Source of the DNA: Adiantum capillus-veneris
Lineage: Eukaryota; Streptophyta; Polypodiopsida; Polypodiales; Pteridaceae
DNA length: 64,000 nucleotides
Direction: 5' to 3'
Assembly: GCA_014529385.2 (NCBI GenBank)
Contig: CM043957.1
Span: 71,740,037 to 71,804,036, forward strand
Below, piece after piece: positions 1-11,420 of the stretch. Below the pieces are notes generated by a model that worked only from the letters and a program-made list of their open reading frames with translations, had not been told where the DNA came from and searched no databases. The position numbers were made by a program, and so were the translations under genes. Each line of letters starts with the position of its first letter. Positions within the stretch are counted from its first letter, which is position 1.

Positions 1-32
1 TCAAAAAAGAGATACTATCCAAGTGCTGAGTT

Positions 33-3000
33 TTATGGTAGTGTGGATGCTCTTACACCCCCTAAGGCCTGGAACAAATCGACCTTGGTGAGAGTGGCTT
101 GATGCATAAACTCATGCGCCATTAGATCCATACCCAGAATTGGAAAAAAAAACAAAGTACATATGCTTGCATGGCACGTATGTGAGCCTCTTGCTCTCAT
201 GCTGCTGGAAATCTCATATGTGCATCGTGGGAAGTCAGCAAGGGTAATAGAGTAAGTCACACCCTTTGCAGCAGACCCATATGTGCTAACATAAAAAACA
301 TGGTTCTCATTCAAAACTACAATTCTTCCTTGACTAGCTTAGCATTCGTTGTTTTGCCCGTTTTTTTGGAAGTCCTTTGTGAGTTCACTCCTCCACTTTA
401 CTATCTTACCATCTCGATCTCGAGGAAGAAATCCACTTGGTACTCTACTATTTGTCACACCCGTGTGCACATGTGGATTTATGCCTTGTCTACTCAAACA
501 AAGCTAATGGATTGTAGTGTTTCCACCTGAGTTGCAGTCAAACAAACACCGATTGCCACATGCCACACTCCTCGCACACTAGACCTGGTGGGCCTACTAT
601 CATGTCATCAATTTGCCATGTGTGTGTGTTGCTTTTATTGCAAAACCAAATGAATCCTCCCACAACACCAGCTGGTTTATCTCCAATAGAGGGATATTTG
701 CGACGTCCCCAAAAAAATGGTGCAGGAACACCACTTTGCATATTTGCTGATGAACCATTAATCATGCAACCATATCTTTCATTGTTCCTGTAATCCTCCC
801 AAAGCATGTTACTTTCTTCCTTGGTTCTGTTCGTCGAATTGCCCACATAGTCTTTGCCACTTCTTGCTCATCCCAAAGACTATTGCCAAATGATGGTCCT
901 ACACTTCCACCTCTCGCACTGGTGGATTTTGTGACTGTAACATACTTTGGGCGATTTCTATCATCATCCAAGATATCATCAACATCTACAAAGATTGGCC
1001 TTTTCTTTCGTACACTATGTTCCCTTATTGTGGATCGATTCATTTTAGGACTATTTATACCCATTTCGTACATCGAGGAGTGTGCCATGTCAACTAGCTT
1101 CTTTTTTGGACCAATTCTTGATGATTGCATCATGAATCGATTAGCAAGGTCCTGCATTCCTGGCCTTGTGGAGCTATGGATGCCTTTCAAGTATGCATTG
1201 TATTTCACACCCTGAAGGACTGGAAGAGCCATGTCTGCACATGTTGCCTCATGTAAACCAAGGCTTGCCTTGTACCCCACAGATGCACGCATGCTTAGTC
1301 TCATAAAGATTTGTTGTTGGGACAAACAAACCCAAAGCATCTTGTGAAACAAACCCGTCTCCCCAGTGCGCCACCCGGACATCCCACCATAAAAACCATG
1401 TTTCCAAGGACGGGAGCTTACTGTCAATACCATGGCCAGCTGTCCAAAAATTTCTCAGTTCACACTGACAAACATTTGCAGCATGTTCGGAAGGAGAATC
1501 TCTCCATTTGCGACACAAAATATTATGCTCTTCTTGAAATGGAGGCAATATGCACTTAGTGGTATGCTCTTCTTGAAATGGAGGCAATATGCACTTAGTG
1601 GTATGGTGGACCATGCTCTCTTCCCAATGAAAACCACATGACCTTTGTTTTTCAGGGACTTGATTCTCTGATCCACCAAAGTACACAGTTTGCACTGCAA
1701 TCCAATTTGCAATGGCTTCATCAGCCATGAAACCCCTAAATTTGGGCATCTCATAGCCCTCTTTTATAACAACATTATTTAGCATGTTCCAAAATTCAAT
1801 TTGTGCATGCTTATTCTCTACAGTGAACTCACATGTTGCTAGTGTGAGAAGCTCACACACATATGGGTCGTAAACATGAGCTGGCATGGTAGGCCATCGA
1901 GGCACACGGTGGATGTAATCAAAATGAACCCACATTTGCTGCAAGTTTCCCCCAGGCCGCATTCTATTGACAAGATCAACACTATTGCCAGGGCCCTGAG
2001 TGGGCATTTTAAAGATGTGTGGTTGGCTTTCTCTTTCTAACCATCCTGGGTATAAAACATTATGAATAAATACATAATGGCTTGTTGCCTTCAGATCAAG
2101 TACAGCCTCTAGAACTTTAGCAGTGATCCCTTTTGTTCTCTTAGCATCTTGCAAGGAATGCTCAATCCGTCACTTGTTGGACAATGGAGTAAGCATATCA
2201 AGAAATTCTGCAAACTCTTTATCACCCATAACACTAGCAGGACCTATATCACTAGAGACAAGTCTATCCATGATTATATCCTCAATATTTTCTTTCTAAT
2301 TGTTTAGTTGTGTAAGAAGATCCATTGATGCATGGGTACAAAGAATTTCTATTTGACAACTCTACTTTGTCCTTCTGCAACTCGGTGCTTGTGATGCCCC
2401 AAGTGAAGAACACATCGTGTCACTCCAAATTTGTCTTGAGGAATGCAATAATAGATGACAACAAGGCATGTTCCAATACACTCTGGCATTTTCTTGCAGT
2501 GAACACACATGAGTGAGCCTAACTCTTTGGTTATCAAACCCTTCAGAACCAATCTAGATAGCCTTCCATGCCACTGAGCTTCCTTAAACATGGATGCCCT
2601 ATGATAGTAAGGACAATCAAGATTGGCACAACAAAGATGACCAAAACGTCTACTAAACCTTACTGTTACAAAGAAGCTGTCACTGTTGCTTGTCACATAC
2701 TCTATCCACAGATGACTATCACATTTTTGCTCCATACCAGTCATGGAAGATTTATTTATTTAAGGTGGCAACTCATATGCAATAAACCCATCATAGTACT
2801 TATAAGGAAGTTCTTGGACAAAAGCTATTTCCTCCACCTGTGAAAGGGCAGCTTGTAGGTTGCTTTGTAGGGGTAGTGCCCGAATCAAGTCTAGAATATT
2901 TTTTGTTGACTTTCTATTTTTGGCTATTTCTCCCATGTCAAAATCTATTGGTCTTGATTGAGAGCCCAGTTTTTTAGATTGCTCATTGGATTCACCCAAA

Positions 3001-3290
3001 AAAACTTTATAGAACTCACTGACAGCTAGTGAAACATATACATACTCGCCTTTTGCATTCTACAATGGTTCAAGCTTTGTTTGGACACCACACAATGTAA
3101 GTGGCACAATGGAAAATTCCTTGTCAGCCAACTCAAAATATTGTTGAACTGTTTGAACCTTTATCTCTTGTCGGGAGTTATCAAACAACAGAAACATCTT
3201 TTGACCATGGCAAGGCCCAAAAATGGTTACGTGCCGACTCATATCTACTTGGATTTTCAATAGAACTTTGTACATGAATGACTGTTTCAA
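33..3290 (-). pseudogene. MULE-like DNA transposase relic
   Basis: Minus-strand coding pieces run from about 3290 down to 33 and together look like one transposase of the Mutator-like (MULE) superfamily. In order: an N-terminal region (3290-3060, 2999-2760); a Cys/His zinc module with two Cys near LCCANLDCPYY and a downstream HLGHHKH (2744-2349), as in the WRKY/GCM-like fingers of MULEs; a central transposase region (about 2310-1249) with GFMADEAIANW and CGFHWEESM; and a C-terminal segment (314-33) whose FPRCTYEISSSMRARGS matches a SWIM zinc finger with its CxC/CxH ligands partly lost. The reading frame is broken: TAG at about 2346, TGA at about 2177 (between LSNK and RIEHS), and several frame changes. 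No terminal inverted repeats were recognised. The family assignment rests on motif appearance only. The element is surely inactive. Confidence 0.6.
1524..1601. repeat. 39-bp in-frame tandem duplication in the MULE relic
   Basis: Two adjacent identical 39-bp copies start at 1524 and 1563, with the first 4 bases of a third copy following. On the minus strand this duplicates 13 residues (HTTKCILPPFQEE) without changing frame, so the transposase region carries that peptide twice. Confidence 0.9.
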
Positions 3291-3300
3291 CTTTTCAGGT

Positions 3301-3855
3301 AAACACTCCTTTCAAATGTGACGTGAGATCTATGTTGCTTTAAAGTGTGTCCACACAACCCTTGAGCTGAGTGCAGCATAAAGTCTTTTTACACAAAAGC
3401 CTTTATGAAAGTTCCAGAAGCTTTTAGTTTAGTACGACAAAGTCTTTTTACACAAATGCCTTTGCTTGCAATGATGCTCTAGTTGATTAAGTGATCGGGG
3501 ATCTGGAGAAAATCCGATCCGAAGATTTTTCAAAAAGAGTAAAAATGTCCAAAATGTGAAAATTTAAAAGAATACCACTTTTTAACACCTTACAAAATAT
3601 GATATGAAATTTGGAACAGTGGACAAGTGTGTAGGAATTTGATTTTTTATGCAAAAGAATTTGATTTTTCTCAAACAGGGGAGTGGACAGGTGTAAACCA
3701 CCCAACCCTTTTCACCTACCTACAGAGAAGAATGCAAAACGAAGTTAATGATCACATTTCTAGAAACCGTTTTGCAATGTCCACCACAAAGAGATTGAGT
3801 CAGTTTGCTCTCGGTTTCTAGATTGTGAAGCGCACACCTATACACACTCCCCGCC
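3301..3855. other. Non-coding stretch
   Basis: No supported gene. Two near-copies of 'aaagtctttttacacaaa.gcctt' (about 3380 and 3438) form a small direct repeat. Nothing else is recognisable. Confidence 0.5.

Positions 3856-3903
<48 letters not shown>
3856..3903. repeat. Compound (GT)n-(GA)n microsatellite
   Basis: A perfect GT run (3856-3872) is followed directly by a GA run (3874-3903). An open frame starting here (3859-4272) is read through the GA run as Arg-Glu repeats and is not convincing as a gene. Confidence 0.95.
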
Positions 3904-3905
<2 letters not shown>

Positions 3906-4423
3906 TTCTTTCTCGTACTCTCTTAAGGTTAACGAGCAGTGTGACTGCACAGTGTGTGTAAAGGTTAGCAGGAACGTTGCAGATTGCAATTCATGCACTG
4001 GGCTAGGCTGCCTCTATACGAGATTGAGGCCATGGAATCTACTTATACTAGCATGTGTCGCTGCTTCTTCCATTATCGGCGTTATCATCATCTTCTTCTT
4101 CACCATTATCAGGGTTGTCTCTGTTGATTGCAGCTATCAGCATCTGCTTTGTGGGGATTCTGTGCTGCTGCTTGTTGCACTCCCGTCACTTGCTCTGCAA
4201 GCACAAGCTACCCCCTGTAGCCTGGGCTTGCCTCTGCTTGGCGAGACGCTGCAGTTTGGTGACTTGACTTGATTCAAGTGCATACGACTTTTGACTTGCT
4301 GGGGGCAGCTTGACTTGACTCGACTTCATACGACGTCTCCAAAACTGCCTGTGAGTTGGCTCAACGATGCGACGAGGAAGAACCAGGGCTATGTCCAGGT
4401 ACATTATTCATCATTTGGAGCAC

Positions 4424-4613
4424 CCCGTGTCGACAAGGGCAGTTAAAAAGAGTTTTTTTTGCGATTTATTTCTCTGCATTAGCTTGTAAGATAAGCATCC
4501 ACTAACCAGGCGCAGCAACCCATGTTGATGCGGGCATTTAAAATAGTTTTTTTTTGCGATTCTATTTCACTGCATTAGCTTGTAAGATTAGCATCCACTA
4601 ACTAGCGGCCTCA
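4424..4613. repeat. 96-bp tandem duplication headed by a palindrome
   Basis: Two copies of a unit of about 96 bp. Each starts with a GTCGAC-type quasi-palindrome (4424, 4519), then a T run, 'gcgatt', and 'gcattagcttgtaagat.agcatccactaac'. The shared 'agcttgtaag' lies at 4481 and 4577. The copies differ by small indels and substitutions. Confidence 0.85.
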
Positions 4614-5548
4614 GGGCTTGTTCTTCTTCTGCCGCTTGTTAAGCCTTGCAAATGACAATAACTGCACAATTGACACTATTCTTCACAAGCGGTCAGAGCC
4701 ACTCAATCAGCACAAACGACAATTAATGCGCAATGTACAGAAATTGGTCACTGTTTTCTAGATAAAAAATATCCGCTTCATATTTTCTTGCTGCTCAATG
4801 AGCATGAGCTAGCGCTATTTCTTGCTCTAGCTTTTTGTGTTGACGTAGGCACTTACAAACGTTTTTTTGTGATTTAATTTCTATGATTGCTTTGCTTTTT
4901 TAAACTGGCCAGGCCCCATGTAGAGAGCTACGTCGACGCGGTCTGTTTCTAATTAAATAGTGTCCTGTAATCCTATAGCTTGTTTGATTAGCAAAACAGA
5001 GCCGCGTCGACGCGGTCTCTTTCAGAGAATAAGTCACCTCTAATTTTTTTACCTTTAGGATTGCGGTATAAACGGACATAGGCTTGCAGCACAGAAATTG
5101 ATGCTCCATCTAATCAGCTAAGACTTCAAATTACTAGCATTAAAACACCCCGTGTCGACACGGGCATCTTTGGTTAGCTTATAGACCTCAGGAAATAATT
5201 AAGCACACCTTGTCGTCAAGCGCAACATCGATGAGCTTCAAGATCTTAAGAAAATTCTATTGAAGCAAATTGAAGTTCTAAACTGAAGAAAATTGAAGCA
5301 AATTGAAGAAAATTCCTAGCTGCTTGAAACTGTCCGTGTCGACGCGGGCAGTTTGATTCCTTAATGCTTTGATATTGTTTTTCAAGGCTTTACAACTTCT
5401 ATGCCAAATTGTTTGCATTGTAAACAATAAATAAGGTCTGAATAAATTTAATTCAGCAATTTATTCCTTTGCAGTGTTAAAAAAGGTTCTCTTTTTTTGT
5501 TTTGTGATTAAGATATCCTCTCTAAAACTGCCCGCGTTAACACGGACA
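4424..5548. repeat. Family of seven short quasi-palindromes centred on GTCGAC
   Basis: Related inverted-repeat motifs of 14-22 bp occur at 4424-4439, 4519-4534, 4928-4943, 5002-5015, 5149-5164, 5330-5351 and 5528-5548, with a weaker one near 5208. Two are perfect: CCCGTGTCGACACGGG (5149) and CCGCGTCGACGCGG (5002). The 22-bp copy at 5330 pairs completely if two G:T pairs are allowed, and the copy at 5528 is centred on GTTAAC instead. Most are followed within a few bases by a T run. They are GC-rich islands in AT-rich non-coding DNA. Their function is unknown. Confidence 0.85.
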
Positions 5549-5639
5549 TTTTTCAAGTAGTTAATTTTGAACAATTGTTGAACTAATTTTTTCAATTGTG
5601 ATGGTGGAATGTATAAATGTAAGAACTTAAAGAGCCTTT

Positions 5640-7880
5640 GTTTTATTAGAGGACGAGCAACTGGCAATAGAGGTAAAGCAAAGACATCCATGGAGGGGAG
5701 TCTAGTGATATTGTGAGTTCTGTCTCTACATCCAATATTGCCAGCACAGAGTAGGATATTACCCTTGAAGAAGATGTGACACTTGAGTCCTTGCATGAGA
5801 GTGATCTAGTTCCAAATGAAGCTAATATTTCCATTGAGATTGTTCCATATGTTGCGAGGCCCAAGGTTGAGCAGACAATTGATGTTGCTACAAAAAATAG
5901 ACTTTATATGCAAACAGGATAAGACATTGTTCAAAATACTAGAATACATAGATGTTTCTTCTGTCCTTTGTTACCTCTTTGTAGGCTCATTCCATATGTT
6001 CATGTTAGGGGTCTTCGGGATGATGTCACTGGCTTGGAATCTGCATTTGCTTAAGAGGGCTACATGCAAAAGAAAGGGGCCTTTATTGTCTCCATATGGA
6101 CATGTCAGAAGAGGAGACTAATGTCACATGTATGCTTCATGCTAATTTACTTGATTGTTTTTGTTCTTGATATCTATTTGCTTGAGTCTAGTTTTTAATA
6201 AATATAAATGATATAAAAAAAGAGTGGAATGATCATTGGAAATAAATCAATGAGGAGTTTGAAAAGGAATTAGCTGAGAGACCAGATTTGAAATCCATGT
6301 CAAATAAGATGCTATATGTATGGGAAGGCAACCATTGAACTGTTGCTTGGATTGCCGCCATTAGAGAGCGCTTCTCAACAATCAAGGAGAAGCATTGCAG
6401 AGTTCTATGGGTTTGAATTTTGTATGCTTGGATCATGAGATGAGTGACGATAATGCTTTTTTTCTCAATTTCTTTGTATTATGCATGCTCATGCACTTGT
6501 AACAACCCATTTTCGGGACAAGTTGGTGAATTGCTCTAAAATCTGTAAAGCTGACCACAAAACATACTTAGAGAGATTGCCAGATAAAGACCAAAGAATC
6601 ATTGCCATTATTAGAAAAAAGTCATCTAAAGGGACTGAGCCATGGTGGCCATTGACTAGACGGTATTTGAAAAAGTTGCTTTACGATGTACGTTGCTTGC
6701 TAATGTCTTATGGTTTAATAGATTTTATACATATTTTTTAATTTGTAAGATATTTGCCATGAACCAGGTGCAAAAAAAAGAGTTCCATTCACGGATGCAT
6801 CCACTTACGCTATCACCCTTTGTGAAGAAGAACTCAAAAAGGAAGAGGAGAAGGTCATAAATGACCTCTCTAACAAGTATTTTGATAGAGTTGGCAAGGT
6901 CTAATGCATGCTCTACCCTTTTTTAATAGCATATTTGTGTTTAGGGTATGTTTAAGTTAGCTTAATATTTGTTTTTAGATTTTGAACATTGTTGATCCTA
7001 ACCTTGGGGATGCATAGATGACACGGGTGTTAGCCTTGAAATGGGGTCCAAATTCTTATGCATCCATTGGGAGGCTAAACATGATAGCTCAGAATGAGGC
7101 TAGTGTGGATATGAAGATGTTTTGGGTTCATTGCTTGAAGCAAACAAGCTCACTAGGGCTGCTCACGCATTTAGATCGTATTTCTTTATCTCTCACTTTG
7201 ATTTTCAGCGCTTTACTTTTTATGACATTGGTAATAAGAATAGTATGGATGGTGTTATTTTAGCTGGTTGCATAGGGAGAATATTTTGGTCAAGTTGTTA
7301 GACAAAGCTTTTGCACTTTTATCGGATTTTGTTAAGGCTCCTGATGGCATTGTAGAGCCAAAGCTGCAAATCATCGCACTATTATGAAGAATTCAAGATT
7401 GAAGCTTGTGTCTATCTCTTTCCCGTAGAGACTACATTAGAGTCTAGAACAAAGGATGTGGACATGCAAGCTTTAAAGAAGCAAGATTTCTTATTGTGGG
7501 CAGGATAGAGAATTCTATATAGGTATAGTATAATTCTTGCAAAATAAGCTTGTATTTTTTTTTTCTGTTTGCTTCTTGTATATATTGTTTGTGTCCTATA
7601 GGTATTTTTTATATTTTTTGTTCACCCACCGCATTGCTTCCATTCGAGTTCTTTCAAAGCAGTGGGTTAATGATTCTAGAGGAGATGGCTGTATGTACAC
7701 TGACAATATGCAACATATTACTGGTTGGGAGCGTGAGCATTGTCCATGGTGGATAGACATGTCACACAACCATTTCTTGGAGCGTGAGAAAGAATCGCAC
7801 AAAGCAATGCATGGAGCTAGGGTCGATCCTCCACCTCCACCATCAATTGGCAATGTTCACCAAGAGGCTTTGAAGCAAAG
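5640..7880 (+). pseudogene. 5' part of a degraded multi-exon gene, unassigned
   Basis: Plus-strand coding-like pieces separated by short GT-AG introns. An exon ending in LLYD (about 6481-6687) is followed by an 80-bp intron (6688-6767). Next is a charged exon with LCEEELKKEEEKVINDLSN (6768-6898, frame disturbed at an A8 run), a second 80-bp intron (6899-6978), an exon with TAG at about 7015 in front of MTRVLALKWGPNSYAS, a segment with EEFKIEACVYLFPVE (about 7386), and an exon (about 7600-7879) with CPWWIDMSHNHF and a PPPPPS run. An intron of about 91 bp (7880-7970) follows. An upstream open stretch (about 5730-5930) reads EEDVTLESLHESDLVPNEA. I do not recognise the protein. Several nonsense codons and shifts show decay. 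It is probably the upstream half of the methyltransferase-like gene that follows, in the same orientation. Confidence 0.45.
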
Positions 7881-8145
7881 TAAGTATTTTTTGGCATTGA
7901 ACATGGAATTTGAAACATTTATGTGGATTATACTCATCAAATTTTTGAATTCGATAATCTTGTGGTACAGCGACGCTCAATTTTTGCGGCGAAGCGACCC
8001 GTCATTAATGTCGGCACATCTGTTTTACCAAGTGGAGCGGGCTTTTAGTGGTTAATCCTTTGGCTTCACATGGTGAGATTAAGAGTGGTGACTGCAATGT
8101 GTTGTATTTCTTTACATTTTGTAATTGCATCTATTTTTTTTGTAG

Positions 8146-9507
8146 ATGGCTTGATAGACGTTGCTAGACACAACTCTAGCTTCGCAAAGATTATGGACGA
8201 TATTGCTCCAACCTTTGGTATGATATCTATACATATTACTTAGTTGGTTTAGGTTGTTATATGCGAGTCATTGTTCTAAGGGTGAGCTTCAAATTCATTG
8301 ACTTAAACGTTTGTAGGGGTGGGTGGTCAGACTCTTAGGAGATCATTTTGCTCTACATATGCATCGGAGGTTTCGATGGCTCACCCTAGCATTGGTTCAA
8401 AGGGTCGGAGCTATGCTTCAACTCTTGACTACATAGTTGTGGCATCAGGTTTTAGCGTAGGCATTCACCCGTCGGCTTGGATACCTCTCATGAGCACCTT
8501 ACACGATCTCGCTTCGAGGGGGCCTGGGAGGCTTGTCTCATGGGCTGCAGACTTCATCTTCCTCGACTTGTCGTTTGGTGGATCAGACATCACCTCTGGC
8601 ACTGTGCCATTTTGTGATATTTGCATTGAGAAGAATGTTTGATCGGGTGTTCACCTAGCACATTCTATTATGGATGACTCCAGTTGGTTGCTTGTTATGG
8701 CATCTGCAGTTGGTGAGTATATTCAATGCTTTGCATAACACTACAAGTTCATAGAGTTTTTAAAATTTTCCAAATTGATCGTAGGAGGTAGTATTGGATG
8801 GATTGAGAGAGTTTGTCGGGCTTCAAAATTGATAGTGGATCGCCGCATTGTAGTATTACATCACTGTGCTTATGGATTTGTTGAAAGTGTTGGTGGTTGT
8901 CTGAGGTATTTCTGGGCTTTTTGTTCACCGAAAGAATGATTTTTCAATTAACATAGTCGTGATTATGTTTTTTTTCTTACCTTTCTTGTTGTAGTGTCAT
9001 TTCTCAGTATTGTTCACGATTCATCAAGCTGGCTCCATACCCCCTTGCTATGTTGCAAAGAGTACTCCACTTTTCCATCGTTTGGGATTATAGTCTCTTG
9101 ACTCCTACATGTTGCACTATCTCCCTGAGATGTCGCATGCTAGATCTTCAGTGGGAGTGAATTGGCATGGCTCCATGCAACGGAGTCATGCATTCATTGC
9201 CTGCTTTATAGAGCTTTTGTGTCAACATGGAGGTTTATGTATAGAGCTTGGTTGTGGCTCTGCACCTATTTTGGTAGCTTGTTTGGCTACAGGTCGTGTT
9301 TGTGCTTTAGTGGATAGTGATGATGCCATCATAGTAGAATATGTGCAGCCTTTACTTAACTCTAAATGTGGAGACGAGAGGAGATATCTACCATCATTGA
9401 TTTGGAGGATGAAGAAGACATTCCATCTAGTGTCTACCCATTTGATAACTAGTGAGCACTTTTGTTTCACTAGAGTTAGCATCACATGGTTTTTGTTTGA
9501 TTTGTAG
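8146..9507 (+). pseudogene. Multi-exon methyltransferase-like gene, 3' part
   Basis: Four exons join with preserved codon phase: 8146-8217, 8317-8712, 8785-8905 and from 8995. The GT-AG introns are 99, 72 and 89 bp. The phase match at all three junctions is strong evidence for a real gene. The product contains FIFLDLSFGGSD (about 8550-8585), which sits like the DPPF/Y catalytic motif of DNA amino-methyltransferases, and further downstream ELGCGSAPILVACLATGR followed by ALVDSDD (9244-9333), which resembles the AdoMet-binding motif I and acidic motif II. Catalytic motif before motif I would be the permuted (beta) order. Decay: TGA at 8641, a frame change near 9110, and DLSF instead of DPPF/Y. 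The assignment is motif-based inference. A non-methyltransferase Rossmann protein is possible. Confidence 0.45.
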
Positions 9508-9596
9508 GATGAAGTTGACATTCCATCCAGTGTCTACCCATTTGATGACTAGTTAGCTCTTTTATCTGACTAGAGATAGCATCACATGATTCAATT
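9397..9596 (+). repeat. 100-bp tandem duplication
   Basis: Two diverged copies with a 100-bp period: 'ggatgaagaagacattccat' at 9407 and 'ggatgaagttgacattccat' at 9507. Both continue through 'gtgtctacccatttgat.actagt' and 'tagcatcacatg'. Each contains an exon-like DExDIPSSVYPFD reading, so a small terminal exon of the preceding gene may have been duplicated. Confidence 0.8.
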
Positions 9597-9640
9597 TTCA
9601 TTTTGCATTCACGTATTGGTATCATTTTTTTAAAAAGATG

Positions 9641-9785
9641 TGATTTGCATTGTGTAATATTTTTGTGTCTAATTTTTGTAGAGGGTTGATTTTGACAATA
9701 TATTCTCTATTTGTGGTTTGCATTGTGAAATATTTTGTGTTTGACATTTATAGAGGATTGATATTGATATGTCCTCTTTTTTATG
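9641..9785 (+). repeat. 73-bp tandem duplication
   Basis: 'tgatttgcattgtgtaatat' at 9641 recurs as 'tggtttgcattgtgaaatat' at 9714, followed in both by a T-rich tract and 'agagg.ttgat.ttga'. It lies directly after the 100-bp duplication and suggests repeated intron/exon-boundary units. Confidence 0.7.
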
Positions 9786-9916
9786 AAAGTGTTTTGCCGA
9801 TGTATGCAGAGGAGAGGCTAGAACCATGACTGCTGACACAATATACAATTATGGGGTTCAAGAGAAATATCATAGGTGCAATGTTTTCATCGATGATCAG
9901 TGTGATTCCTCATATT

Positions 9917-10143
9917 TGTTACCATATACATGTGGTAGTGATGTGTGTGAACACACTAGGACCGCCAGGGCATCTTTTCCCTCTTTAGGAGGTTTTTCCC
10001 CCCGTGCACTGCACATACGCCCATCACTCTAGGGCTATCCGTCTTTCCATTGCACACTAAGTAATACACTCTCTATTGTGTGCCTTGAGCTTCCTTTGTC
10101 TTCTCCAAGTTGTGTGCGTTTCTCTGCAACCCTAATTCCAACA
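9917..10143 (+). repeat. 5' LTR of the copia element
   Basis: 227 bp, TGTTACC...CCAACA, identical in length to the 3' LTR with 11 mismatches. No clear TATA box was seen. The sequence upstream of the LTR reads as exon-like (GEARTMTADTIYNYGVQEK), so the element probably sits inside the preceding gene. Confidence 0.95.
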
Positions 10144-10145
10144 AT

Positions 10146-10157
10146 TGGTATCAGAGC
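10146..10157 (+). other. Primer binding site (initiator tRNA-Met type)
   Basis: TGGTATCAGAGC, two bases after the 5' LTR, is the standard plant copia primer site complementary to the 3' end of initiator tRNA-Met. Confidence 0.9.
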
Positions 10158-10504
10158 AAGCTGCGTCCTCCTGGGCTTAGTCGCCAACTGCTCCAGTATA
10201 CGCCTGCTCACTTTCTTCGATTTCAGTGAGCCTTGGTGAGCGCTCGTAGGCTGACAAATACCTCGAGAGTGCACGTAGAGCTCGGTTTGCTCAGATTTTT
10301 GATTGGGCTCATTTTGGCCTCCGTTTCCACTACGGGTAGTACTGCACAGGCTATTTCGTCATTTTGTGCAGAATTTTTGTCAGTGCCGTTTTCTGCGTAA
10401 CAGGTGCCTTATAGTCTTCTACGGTTTGTGCTATATAGCACGTGTTGTTCCCGCTCCGTTTCTCCTATTTTCGGACAGTTTTCACATCAGGTGCAACATT
10501 TACC

Positions 10505-11420
10505 ATGGCTGATAACAACAACACAAATGTGTTCAAGATGTTTGTTGCTGACGACAGGTTGCATGGGGATAACTACCCTATGTGGGCTTATATGATGCAA
10601 TATGTTCTTGTGTCAAAGGGCATCTGGAACATTTTGCAGGGCATTGATGTACGTCCTGGTTCTGAGGATGTAGGCGATGTTGAGGATGTTGCAGGTCTTG
10701 CTGCAAGGATTGCTGCTGTTAGAGTTGTTTTGCCTAATGTAAAACAAGCTCATTGGGATGTTAAGGATGCGTAGGCTCATGCATTGATTGCGTTGTCTGT
10801 GAAGCGCACCATTGTTCCTCACATCCGTTCAGCAAAATCTGCAAAACAAGCTTGGGACATTTTGGCTGGTCTTTATGCAAGTTTCCATGAGGCTAAAATT
10901 GGTTTGCTGCGTAAAGAGATGGAGTCGAAGATTATGCATGAGGAAGATGATATGGACACTTTCCTTGCTAGTATCAAGGATATCAATGAGCAACTTATTT
11001 TTGCAAGTGAAGTCATTTCAGACAGTTCCCTTGTGCAGACTGTTCTTGATGCCGTACTAGATTCTTACCAAACTTTTGTTAGTACTTGGAGACTTATGAC
11101 CCAAGGAAATCCTGAAGTTGTCAAGTTTGATGCATTATGCACATTGCTGTTGCAAGAGTCACTTTCCAAAAAAAACAGGACTAGGCAGTGTGTAGTTGAA
11201 CAGGCTTTTATTGCTTCTCAAAGAAAGGGTGGTAACAACAATGCAGCCACTTCTTATGGTTCTGCGCGAGTGGCAAAAATACTGTTCCTAATGCTTCTGC
11301 TGGCAACACTTCGTCTAGCAATTTTGGTGATAAGGGCAAAAAGAAGATGCGTTGCCATTATTGTAAAGCTAATGATCACCTGATCAAGCAATGTCCTAAG
11401 TTGAAGGCAAAAGAGGCTAA
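10505..11420 (+). pseudogene. gag: Copia gag
   Basis: Capsid-nucleocapsid region, starting at the ATG at 10505 (MADNNNTNVFKMF), the first good ATG after the PBS. Typical copia gag features are NYPMWAYMM near the N-terminus, a middle region with LLRKEMESKIMHEEDDMD, and a CX2CX4HX4C zinc knuckle (CHYCKANDHLIKQC) near 11350. A TAG at 10772 interrupts the frame (VKDA*AHAL), and the frame shifts between about 11265 and 11347, before the knuckle. It would have formed the virus-like particle shell and packaged the element RNA. Confidence 0.9.

Noticed and set aside
3859-4272. 137-codon plus-strand frame with a hydrophobic segment
   Set aside because: Begins inside a microsatellite, has no homology signal, and overlapping frames are also open.
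4424-5548. CRISPR-like array of short repeats
   Set aside because: Copies are irregularly spaced (about 70-410 bp), diverged and palindromic, in eukaryotic DNA with no cas genes.
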